NCBI GenBank assembly: GCA_001914535.1 | Contig: MNCR01000014.1 | Coordinates: 1 to 45,477, forward strand | Length of the DNA stretch: 45,477 nucleotides | Direction of reading: 5' to 3' | Source of the DNA: Candidatus Rokubacteria bacterium 13_2_20CM_69_15_1 | GTDB taxonomy: Bacteria > Methylomirabilota > Methylomirabilia > Rokubacteriales > CSP1-6 | In this document: piece after piece, positions 34,109 through 41,789 of the stretch | Layout: the number at the start of each line of letters is the position of its first letter | Numbering within the stretch: position 1 is the first letter of the stretch | Program-made: the position numbers and the translations under genes | The notes under the pieces: generated by a model | The model's database searches: none | Seen by the model: the letters and a program-made list of their open reading frames with translations, nothing else | Told to the model about the DNA's origin: nothing

Positions 34109-34603
34109 CTACTCCTTGACGAAGTCCCGCACGGTGTCGAGCAGGTTCGCCTCGAACCGTCCGGTCGACGCGCACTGGTAGACGGGCGCGGGGCGGAGCT
34201 TGCCGCTCCCGCCCTTCCGGTGCATGTGGGTGCGCATCTTCGCGTTGATCTGGACCTTCGTGTGGGCGCCGTTGGGCTCGGCGAAGAGCGTGAAAGCGAC
34301 GAGCGCCTCGCCCTCGAGGAGGTCGTCGCCGATGCGGCCGCAGTCGGCGTAGACACCGATCGGCGCGATGAAGTCGTCGGTCGCGATGACACCGGAATCG
34401 CGCGCGATCGCCCGGAGCGCCACGTTCTCCTTCGCCAGCGCGCGCACGATCGCCGCCCACGTGACGTCGTAGCCGGCGGCGATGTCCTCGCGGTGCGGGG
34501 GCGGCGCGAGCGGCGAGACGAACGGGCGCGCACACGCCGCGAGGAGCAGCGCCGCGGTCACGACCCCGCGGCCGACCCTACTTGTTGTGGTGGTCGATCC
34601 CAC
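34109..34603 (-). CDS. Predicted lipoprotein of unknown function
   Basis: Signal/lipobox LLLAACARPF; conserved-looking YDVTWAAIVRALAKENVALRAIARDSGVIATDDF; GTG start approximate. Confidence 0.7.
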   Translation of the reverse strand: MGSTTTTSRVGRGVVTAALLLAACARPFVSPLAPPPHREDIAAGYDVTWAAIVRALAKENVALRAIARDSGVIATDDFIAPIGVYADCGRIGDDLLEGEALVAFTLFAEPNGAHTKVQINAKMRTHMHRKGGSGKLRPAPVYQCASTGRFEANLLDTVRDFVKE

Positions 34604-35114
34604 GGTACGCCTTGACGAACCGGACGATCCGCTTCTCGTCGAACTCGTCGAACGCGTCGATGCGCGTCCACGCGGTCAGCGCGATCCGGCTCTTCATCGT
34701 CGGGTACGGCGCCAGGATCACGTAGTGGGTGTAGCGCTGCACGATCGCGCGGAGCTTCTCGACGAGCTCCGGACAGTCGCAATTGTACTGGACGAGCACG
34801 CCGCCGTCCTCGAGGTTGTGGACCTGGAGTGGCTGCGGGATCGGACGCGTGTGCACGCCCCACGGCGCGATGTACGGCAGGTGCGGGCCCGAGGTCGGCG
34901 GGTCGGAGTTGTAGGGCTCATGGGGGCTGTCCTCTGTGGGAATGTGGAGGTTTCCCTGGTCGGGCATCTGCGCACCGGGGAGATTCGCGGCGGCCCGGTA
35001 GGCGAAGTATCCGACGGCCACAGCGACGATGACCACCGCCGTCGTGACGAGCATCCGCCGCTGCCGGCGCGAGATCCGTCGGTGGGAGCGTGGCTGCCGA
35101 TCGTGTTTGGCCAT
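34578..35114 (-). CDS. DUF3105-like membrane-anchored protein
   Basis: 178 aa; one TM, then HIPTEDSPHEPYNSDPPTSGPHLPYIAPWGVHTRPIPQPLQVHNLEDGGVLVQYNCDC. Confidence 0.8.
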   Translation of the reverse strand: MAKHDRQPRSHRRISRRQRRMLVTTAVVIVAVAVGYFAYRAAANLPGAQMPDQGNLHIPTEDSPHEPYNSDPPTSGPHLPYIAPWGVHTRPIPQPLQVHNLEDGGVLVQYNCDCPELVEKLRAIVQRYTHYVILAPYPTMKSRIALTAWTRIDAFDEFDEKRIVRFVKAYRGIDHHNK

Positions 35115-35125
35115 CGTCTCCTGTG

Positions 35126-35223
35126 TGGCGGAAGCGTATGGGAGTCGAACCCATCGACCGTTTGTCTAGAACGGTCCACCGGATTTGAAGTCCGGGAGGC
35201 CCACCGGGTTCCTAGACGCTTCC
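35126..35223 (-). tRNA. selC: tRNA-Sec (anticodon TCA), CCA encoded
   Basis: Minus strand: GGAAGCGT (8-bp acceptor) ... CCGGACTTCAAATCCGG (anticodon arm, TCA) ... GACCGT/ACGGTC long variable arm ... ATGGGTTCGACTCCCAT ... ACGCTTCCGCCA; ~98 nt. Confidence 0.96.
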
Positions 35224-35618
35224 GGCACCGTAACTATCTGTCGCTTCAGCCGTCTGAGTGTACCATCGCCCCCTTTGAGCCGGCCGACTGTCGCCGTGAA
35301 CCGACCTCGCGGCGCCGCGGTCGAGGGCGGTGGACCCCGCATCACGCCCGCCATCGCGGATGGCCCGCGGAGAGCTCGAGCGACCGCGAGCTCCGCCCGC
35401 GTCTCCGATCCCGACGGGCTCGCGCTCACCGCGTCGAGCCGGCTTACGAACCTGTCGAGACGTTGCGCGCGTGGTTTCCGGAGAGGCCTCAGCCAAAATT
35501 CCGCAAAATGAATCCGTCTTCACATCGGCGACGGCCCTCTTCTGCCATCACGCAACAAACTTCACTTCCGTCAATCCGATGGCGACCGCATCTCCGCGCG
35601 GTTCCAAGGGTCCGCCCG

Positions 35619-35637
35619 TTTGGCAGCGGGTTTGCGT
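35619..35637 (+). promoter_or_regulatory. Putative sigma-54 -24/-12 promoter element
   Basis: tttggcagcgggtttgcgt: GG and GC dinucleotides with 10-nt spacing, close to the TGGCACGNNNNTTGC consensus; ~70-85 nt upstream of the PEP-CTERM ORF. Confidence 0.5.
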
Positions 35638-35703
35638 CTGTCCCGCTCGACGAACCGAGACCGCGGCTCCGACGCACGCGGCAAAGACTGCGAAAGGACG
35701 CGA

Positions 35704-36417
35704 ATGATGACTTTGAGATTGCCTGGTGCTCTGGGGGTATTGCTACTCTGCCTTCTGTCGATCGTCGGAACCGCCGCGGCCGTTCCGACGCTCGACTTCA
35801 CCATCAACGCGCCCAATCCCGGATCGATCGCCTACGGGGTGTCCGGCGCGGAACTCGTGGGCAGCGGCATCACGATCGCCAGCATCGTCGGGGGGCTGGG
35901 CACGGCGGACACGGCCACGCCTGCAAACAACGGCGTGGTGGCGGCCTGCGTGGGCTGCGTGCTCTCCTTCGCGACGGGGAGCCTGACAGCGTCGAGCTCC
36001 ACGCAGTGGTTCTTTGACTCGGGTGGCACCATCCAGCTCGTCGGAGAGGTGGCGGCCGCGGGAATTTCGGCGGGGACGACATTGTTTTCTGGAACGTGGT
36101 CGAGCGCGTCGGTCACGCAGATCGGAGATTCCTTTAATATCGCCGGTGGCATTTTCTCCAGCTCCACCGACGCCACTCTGGCCGCATTCTTCGGCCTGCC
36201 GGACGGCGGCCTTCAGTGGACCGGCGCTCTCAACCTGAGCCTCCTTGCAGCAGGGAGTCCGCCCGACGCGTTCGCAAGTAGCGCCCTCGGGAGCGGCGAC
36301 GTGATGGTGGTTGCGACACCCGAGCCGGCGACCTTCCTTCTCCTGGCCTCCGGGCTGGTCGGGATCGGTCTCGCCGCGCGAAGGCGCGCACGGCCGGGGC
36401 ACGCTCTCAGCGAGTAG
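35704..36417 (+). CDS. PEP-CTERM sorting-domain secreted protein
   Basis: Start ATGATGACTTTGAGATTG; signal peptide; C-terminus VATPEPATFLLLASGLVGIGLAARRRARPG. Confidence 0.9.
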   Translation: MMTLRLPGALGVLLLCLLSIVGTAAAVPTLDFTINAPNPGSIAYGVSGAELVGSGITIASIVGGLGTADTATPANNGVVAACVGCVLSFATGSLTASSSTQWFFDSGGTIQLVGEVAAAGISAGTTLFSGTWSSASVTQIGDSFNIAGGIFSSSTDATLAAFFGLPDGGLQWTGALNLSLLAAGSPPDAFASSALGSGDVMVVATPEPATFLLLASGLVGIGLAARRRARPGHALSE

Positions 36418-36449
36418 GCGCAAGAAGCGCCCCTTTCGAGGGCGAGGAT

Positions 36450-36471
36450 CTGCGGCGGGCGCTCGCCGCAG
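36450..36471. terminator. Hairpin downstream of PEP-CTERM gene (no clear T-tract)
   Basis: ctgcggcg-ggcgct-cgccgcag, perfect 8-bp stem. Confidence 0.35.
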
Positions 36472-36610
36472 GCCTCGCCGTCCAAGGTGCGGGCCGGCGC
36501 TCGACCGAGACGCCTATCGTGTGACGTCGCTCGGGTCCCGTCGCTGACACTCCCCGGATCGCCTGATTTCCCCTCCGGGCCGCCGGCGCCTTGCTACGAT
36601 AGTCGCCGCC

Positions 36611-37603
36611 TTGACGGAGCTCCCGCACACGGGCCTACAACCGGTCCGACCGACGGCGTCCCCCTGGTGGCTCGGGGGACTCTCCGTCCGGCAGCTCGCC
36701 CGTCGTGTGTATGGCAGGGTCTGGGAGGACGAGCTCCTCGACCGCGCGGCCGGGCTCTCGTATTACTTCTCGTTTGCGCTCCTACCGACCTTGCTCTTCC
36801 TGACCGCCCTGCTCGGGCTCTTGCCCTTCCCCGACCTGATGGGCCAGTTGCTCGATTATGCCGATCGCATGCTACCGAGCGACGCGGCGTCACTGCTCAG
36901 GCGGACGCTCGCGGAGATCGTGAGTGGCGCGAGCGGCGGCCTGCTCTCGATCGGCGTCTTCGCCGCGCTGTGGGCAGCGTCGAGCGGGATGCTGTCCATC
37001 ATGACCGCGCTCAACGTCGCGTGTCGCGTGAGCGAGCAACGCCGCTGGTGGACGTCCCGGCTCATCGCGATCGGTCTCACGGTCGGGTTCTCCCTGTTCA
37101 CGCTGAGCGCGCTCCTGCTGCTCGTCTTCGGCGGGCGTATCGGCGAGGCCGTGGCGCGGCGAATCGGCCTGACACCGGTCTTCACGCTCGCGTGGACGCT
37201 GCTCCAGTGGCCGGTGGTGTTCTGCCTCGCCCTCACGGGCTTGGCCCTCGTCTATTATCTCGCGCCCGCGGCGGGGCGGCGCTGGCACTGGATCACGCCG
37301 GGGTCGACGTTCGCCCTGGGGGCGTGGCTGGCGATGTCGTCGGCGCTCAAGTTCTACGTGACGTACTTCGTGAACTACAACGCCACCTACGGCTCGATCG
37401 GCGGCGTGATCCTCTTGATGCTGTGGCTCTACGTGAGCGGTGTCGCCCTGCTCGTCGGCGCCGAGATCGACTCCGCGGTCGACGAAGCGGCGGCCGAGGC
37501 CGCCGAGCCCTCACGCGTGCTGCGGCCCATGCCTCCCGCCAGCGGTGGGAAGATCGCGATCACGTCGCCCGCATCGAGAGGACGCCCGGGCTCGGGGTCC
37601 TGA
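36611..37603 (+). CDS. YihY/virulence factor BrkB family membrane protein
   Basis: 330 aa; multiple TMs; DRAAGLSYYFSFALLPTLLFLTALLGLLPF, YVTYFVNYNATYGSIGGVILLMLWLYVSGVALLVGAEIDS. Confidence 0.9.
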   Translation: MTELPHTGLQPVRPTASPWWLGGLSVRQLARRVYGRVWEDELLDRAAGLSYYFSFALLPTLLFLTALLGLLPFPDLMGQLLDYADRMLPSDAASLLRRTLAEIVSGASGGLLSIGVFAALWAASSGMLSIMTALNVACRVSEQRRWWTSRLIAIGLTVGFSLFTLSALLLLVFGGRIGEAVARRIGLTPVFTLAWTLLQWPVVFCLALTGLALVYYLAPAAGRRWHWITPGSTFALGAWLAMSSALKFYVTYFVNYNATYGSIGGVILLMLWLYVSGVALLVGAEIDSAVDEAAAEAAEPSRVLRPMPPASGGKIAITSPASRGRPGSGS

Positions 37604-37767
37604 CCGTTCACGAGCACGACGCGAGCGAGGTCGGGGGGGATCCGGAGGCGCCGCGCGACGTCGTCAACGGTCGACCCAGGAGGCACGTCGAGGGCAACGG
37701 CGCCCTGCGGGTCTGGGGCCGGCAGATACGCGAGGAAGGCCGCGAAGAGCCGGACTTCGACCTTCAG
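37429..37767 (-). CDS. MoaD/ThiS-family ubiquitin-like protein with C-terminal tail past Gly-Gly
   Basis: From probable CTG start: LKVEVRLFAAFLAYLPAPDPQGAVALDVPPGSTVDDVARRLRIPPDLARVVLVNGQDPEPGRPLDAGDVIAIFPPLAGG then 33 extra residues overlapping yihY antisense. Confidence 0.8.
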   Translation of the reverse strand: MKVEVRLFAAFLAYLPAPDPQGAVALDVPPGSTVDDVARRLRIPPDLARVVLVNGQDPEPGRPLDAGDVIAIFPPLAGGMGRSTREGSAASAAASSTAESISAPTSRATPLT

Positions 37768-39092
37768 CGGAGTTCGGCGACTCGCAGCCGATCGCCAGGC
37801 CGGATCGGATCCTGGCTCTCGAGGCTGTTCCAGCGGAGCACCTCTTTGACCGACAACCCGTAGCGCTTGGCGATCGAGGTCACCGTCTCGCGCGGCCGGA
37901 CGACGTGGATCTCGGCCGCAGCGTGGCGGGGCGCCCTCGCCTTGGCGATGCCGACCGACCGGCGCGGCGCCAGCGCCGCGAGAACGCCCTCCCGGGTGCC
38001 GGCCGGAACACGAATCTCCCACCTGGTGCCCGGCGGTGTCACCCCGCGGACGAGAGTGGGATTGAGTGCCCGCAGCATGGCGGGCGAAATCCCGGCGACC
38101 GTGGACAAGCGACGGAGATCCGTCGAGGGCGGCACGGAGATGCGCTCGGTGTCGTCCCACGGCTCGCCTCCCACCTCGAATCCGTACTGGTCCGGATCGC
38201 GGCCGATGAGCGTCGCCGCCTGGATCGCGGGGACGAACTCACGGGTCTCCCGCCCCAGATACTCCGTGCGTGTCAGGGCCCAGAAGTCCGACGAGCCCGT
38301 CACGCGAATCGCCCGGCTCACCACCACCTCACCCGCGTTGTACGCCGCCTGCGCGAGCTCCCATGCGCCGAACTGGCGGTACAGATCCCGCAGGTACGCC
38401 GCGGCGGAGACGGTGGATTTCTCGGGGTCGAGGCGCTCGTCCACCCACCGGTCCACGCGCAGACCGTAGCGGCGTGCCGTAGGAGCCATGAACTGCCAGA
38501 GCCCCTTCGCGCCGACGCGGGAGACCGCGCGCGGGTTGAAGCCGCTCTCGATCATCGCCGTGAATGCGAGATCGGTCGGGAGGCCTTGATTTCGGAAGAC
38601 CTCCTGGATCATCGCGAGATAACGCCCGGATCGGCTCATCCAGAGCTCGACGACCATGCGCCGGCTCCCGGTGAAGCGGTCGAGGAAGTACTGGACGTCG
38701 TCGTTCATCACCCGCGGATAGTCGGGGAAGTCAGGCGCCAGAGCGACCGCATTGAGTTGGGCCGATTCGGCGAAGGCGTGGGCCCACGAGTCCACCTCGG
38801 TGACCTCCGCGAGAGCCTTCGCCCCGGGCCCGGCATCGGGCGCGGCCCCTTTCGGTTCCATCACCGGCTCGGACCGTCCTGGGTCGTCCTCAGACGGTGG
38901 CACGGCCACCGCCGCCACAGGAGTCGGCTCAGAGGAAGGTCCGGCTGTGCTCGAAGTGGCTGTGGCCAGCGGCAGGATGCCAACGAGACACGTTGTGAGC
39001 AGGAGTAGGCTCGATCGACTCACCATGGAGGAGAGGACATTCAATACTCGTACCATGGGCTTGGTTCCCAGGTCAACGGCGCCTGGTTGCAT
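37764..39092 (-). CDS. Lytic transglycosylase (MltD-like) with LysM domain
   Basis: SLT region FTAMIESGFNPRAVSRVGAKGLWQFMAPTARRYGLRVDRWVDERLDPEKSTVSAAAYL; C-terminal LysM HVVRPRETVTSIAKRYGLSVKEVLRWNSL. True start probably one of the internal ATG codons. Confidence 0.92.
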   Translation of the reverse strand: MQPGAVDLGTKPMVRVLNVLSSMVSRSSLLLLTTCLVGILPLATATSSTAGPSSEPTPVAAVAVPPSEDDPGRSEPVMEPKGAAPDAGPGAKALAEVTEVDSWAHAFAESAQLNAVALAPDFPDYPRVMNDDVQYFLDRFTGSRRMVVELWMSRSGRYLAMIQEVFRNQGLPTDLAFTAMIESGFNPRAVSRVGAKGLWQFMAPTARRYGLRVDRWVDERLDPEKSTVSAAAYLRDLYRQFGAWELAQAAYNAGEVVVSRAIRVTGSSDFWALTRTEYLGRETREFVPAIQAATLIGRDPDQYGFEVGGEPWDDTERISVPPSTDLRRLSTVAGISPAMLRALNPTLVRGVTPPGTRWEIRVPAGTREGVLAALAPRRSVGIAKARAPRHAAAEIHVVRPRETVTSIAKRYGLSVKEVLRWNSLESQDPIRPGDRLRVAELR

Positions 39093-39221
39093 GTACCGGG
39101 CGGAACAATCTTTTCTTTCTGCTAGATTTCATCCATACTTAAACCAGGAATAAACGCCTGCCGCGACTCGTCGTACGCCCAGGAGGCAGGCACCGAGTTC
39201 CCTAACCCCTTTGGTGGAGGA

Positions 39222-39629
39222 GTGACCACTGTGAAGAACCTACTTGCTCTGGTTGTTGCAATCGCGTTCACTGCCGGCCTGGCCGGGCCTGCGACGGCCC
39301 AGTCCATAACGCCGGCGCCGGCCGAGAAGAAGGTCGAAAAGCCGACCGAGATGAGAAAGATGCCGGTGAAGAACGCCAACGGCACGGTGAAGGCGGCGTC
39401 GGCCGACAGCATCGTGGTGGCCGGCAAGGAGAGGAAGAAGGAGACCGAGTGGACCTTCGGCGTCGCCCCGAAGACCTCCATTCGGAAGGGCGGCAAGTCG
39501 ATCACGGCCGCCGACCTCAAGCCGGGCGACGCGGTTCATGTCCGCTACATGGAGATGGACGGCAAAGCCGTCGCGCAGTCGATCACGGTGAAAGGCGGCG
39601 GGATGGCGAAGAAGGAATCCAAGAAGTAG
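39222..39629 (+). CDS. Small secreted protein, DUF5666-like fold guess
   Basis: Signal peptide to QS; NGTVKAASADSIVVAGKERKKETEWTFGVAPKTSIRKGGKSITAADLKPGDAVHVRYMEMDGKAVAQSITV; Lys-rich tail. Confidence 0.7.
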   Translation: MTTVKNLLALVVAIAFTAGLAGPATAQSITPAPAEKKVEKPTEMRKMPVKNANGTVKAASADSIVVAGKERKKETEWTFGVAPKTSIRKGGKSITAADLKPGDAVHVRYMEMDGKAVAQSITVKGGGMAKKESKK

Positions 39630-39637
39630 CGTCCGCG

Positions 39638-39672
39638 CGCTGGACGCTAGGTCTACGGGCTAGCGTCCAGCG
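39638..39672. terminator. Bidirectional hairpin terminator between convergent genes
   Basis: cgctggacgctag (39638-39650) pairs perfectly with ctagcgtccagcg (39660-39672), 13-bp stem; lies over the 3' end of the minus-strand ORF. Confidence 0.7.
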
Positions 39673-40294
39673 TGCGTTCCTCCTCGATCCCGGTAAACCA
39701 GGGGTTCCGATCCATGAGTTCCACCTGGATCAGGCCCGTGGAGACGGTGAGCTCGCGTAGCCAGACGGACACCGTGCTGAAGCCCGTCAGCCGGAGGGCG
39801 GGCGCGTAGGTTCCGCGCTCCCGCTCGGTGACGCGAGGCGAGGCCTTGTCGACAAAGACCGACCGGGTGGCGATCAAGAGCCAGGCGCCGGCAGGCAGAT
39901 CCTCGATTTTGAAATCACCGCTCCCGTCGACGACACTGGTCCTGACGAGATCGGCCGCTCCGGCCTCCCACAGCTCCTTCTCGTAGGCCTCACGCGCGAG
40001 TCGCATCACACGTGCCGACCCTCGGTAGGCGTTCATCGAGTCTCGCGAGCGCGTCCGAATCTCCTCGAGCCGCGCCCGCAGCGCAGGTGAGTGGGGCACG
40101 AGCGTGACCACGGTGCCCGTGAGCGGCTGCTCAACGCCGGCCGGCCGCCGGCGCTCCTCCCACGCGTGACCCGCGACCGTGCCGAACGCCCCCGCGGCGG
40201 CCGCCCGGCGATACGCGTCGACTTGCACGTCGGCACCGGACGCCGTCGCAACGGCCCCGAGTATGAGCGCGGCAGCGAGCACGCGCGTGATCAC
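39653..40294 (-). CDS. Secreted hypothetical protein (possible carboxypeptidase-regulatory-like fold)
   Basis: 213 aa with signal peptide; VVDGSGDFKIEDLPAGAWLLIATRSVF; GTG start overlaps upstream stop (GTGA). Confidence 0.6.
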   Translation of the reverse strand: MITRVLAAALILGAVATASGADVQVDAYRRAAAAGAFGTVAGHAWEERRRPAGVEQPLTGTVVTLVPHSPALRARLEEIRTRSRDSMNAYRGSARVMRLAREAYEKELWEAGAADLVRTSVVDGSGDFKIEDLPAGAWLLIATRSVFVDKASPRVTERERGTYAPALRLTGFSTVSVWLRELTVSTGLIQVELMDRNPWFTGIEEERTLDASP

Positions 40295-41160
40295 CGTGTC
40301 GCCTCCTCAGGGGGTCGCGTGCGCCAGCGATTGTGCATCCACAGCCACTGCTCCGGCACCTGGCTGATCGCCGCCTCGATCGCCGCCGTGCAACGCATGG
40401 TCAGTTCGACGACGGCGCGCTCGGTGTTGTTCACCATGGGCGGCGCGAGAGGCGGGTGGATCGTGACGTGGTGGCGTCGGCCGTCGCGACGGATGAAGAT
40501 CGGGACGACGGGCGTTCCGGTGCGCACGGCCAGCACCGCGAGGCTCTTCGACGTCGAGGCCGGGCGCCCGAAGAACGGCACGAACACGCTCTCCCGCCGG
40601 GCCGCGTTCTGGTCCAGCATGATGCCCACGATGTGCCCGTCGGCCAGGGTGCGCAGCACGCGCCGCAGCCCGCCGCGCTTGTCGATCAGCTCCACGCCCG
40701 ACTTCCGCCTGAGCCGCTCCGCCAGCTGGTTCAGCGGCGCAGAATCGAGCGGGCGAACGACGATCGCGAGCGGGTAGCCCGTCAGCCGGTGGGCCGCGGC
40801 GAGCAGCTCCCAGTTGCCGAGGTGCGCCGTCAGAACGAGCGCCCGCCCACGGGTCGCCATGACGCCGCGCAAGTGCTCGAGGCCCTCGAAGCTGATCGCC
40901 GCGAGTGCGCGCTCGAACGGGCGCCCGAGGGTCGCCGCGAGCTCGACGAACAGCAGGCCGAGGTGCTGGAAGGAGCGCCGGCCGACACGCCGGCGCTCGG
41001 CGGCGCCGAGCGTGGGGAACGCGATGGAGAGGTTGGCGAGCGCCACGCGTCGCCGCCCCCGGAGCGCGACGAACGCGAGGTCGCCGAGCCGCCGCCCGAG
41101 CCAGGCCCCCGCGCCGGCGGGCAGCCGCCCGACGAGGGTGAAGAGCGCCGACAGGATCAG
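40291..41160 (-). CDS. LpxL/HtrB-family lysophospholipid/lauroyl acyltransferase
   Basis: LVLTAHLGNWELLAAAH, GIMLDQNAARRESVFVPFFGRPASTSKSLAVLAVRTGTPVVPIFIRRDG; N-terminal family-like residues LILSALFTLVGRLPAGAGAWLGRRLGDLAFVALRGRRR lie upstream of the tracked GTG (41046), implying a CTG start at 41160. Confidence 0.85.
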   Translation of the reverse strand: MILSALFTLVGRLPAGAGAWLGRRLGDLAFVALRGRRRVALANLSIAFPTLGAAERRRVGRRSFQHLGLLFVELAATLGRPFERALAAISFEGLEHLRGVMATRGRALVLTAHLGNWELLAAAHRLTGYPLAIVVRPLDSAPLNQLAERLRRKSGVELIDKRGGLRRVLRTLADGHIVGIMLDQNAARRESVFVPFFGRPASTSKSLAVLAVRTGTPVVPIFIRRDGRRHHVTIHPPLAPPMVNNTERAVVELTMRCTAAIEAAISQVPEQWLWMHNRWRTRPPEEATR

Positions 41161-41783
41161 GCCGCGCGCCGCCGGCGCTCCTTGAGGATCTCGACCGCGA
41201 TCGGGATCACGGACAGAACGATCACGACGATGACGACAATGTGAATGTACTCAGCGATGTTCGGAATCGCCCGCCCCAGCAGGTAGCCCCCCCAGGTCAT
41301 CGACGTCACCCATCCCACGCCGCCGGCCACATTGTAGAAGAGGAACCGGCGGTATGGCATCTGGCCGACACCGGCGACGACCGGCGCGAACGTGCGGACG
41401 ATCGGGACGAAACGCGCGATGACGATCGTCTTGGCCCCGTAGCGGGCATAGAAGCGACGGGTCCGCTCGACGTGGCGCGGGTTGAAGAGCAGCGACTGCT
41501 CGCGCGTGAACAGGCGCGGGCCGATCCGGGCGCCGATAGCGTAGCCGACACTGTCCCCCACGACGGCAGCCACGATGAGGAGCCCGTTCGTCAGCCAGAT
41601 GTTGAGGCCGCCCGCCGCGGCGACGAGCCCCGCGGTGATCAAGAGCGAATCGCCGGGCAGGAAGAACCCGACGAGGAGCCCTGTCTCGGTGAAGACGATC
41701 CCGACCAGGATGGCGTAGCCGCCCCAGCGGATGAGGTCGTCAAGCGAGTAGGCCCCGGTGACGACCCCGAGCAAGAACTCCAC
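41157..41783 (-). CDS. DedA family membrane protein
   Basis: GYAILVGIVFTETGLLVGFFLPGDSLLITAG; RFVPIVRTFAPVVAGVGQMPYRRFLFYNVAGGVGWV. Confidence 0.95.
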   Translation of the reverse strand: MEFLLGVVTGAYSLDDLIRWGGYAILVGIVFTETGLLVGFFLPGDSLLITAGLVAAAGGLNIWLTNGLLIVAAVVGDSVGYAIGARIGPRLFTREQSLLFNPRHVERTRRFYARYGAKTIVIARFVPIVRTFAPVVAGVGQMPYRRFLFYNVAGGVGWVTSMTWGGYLLGRAIPNIAEYIHIVVIVVIVLSVIPIAVEILKERRRRAA

Positions 41784-41789
41784 GGAGCC

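Noticed and set aside
39222-39629. Lys-rich small protein as a histone-like/DNA-binding protein
   Set aside because: It has a clear signal peptide and a beta-rich OB-like pattern; secretion makes a nucleoid role unlikely.
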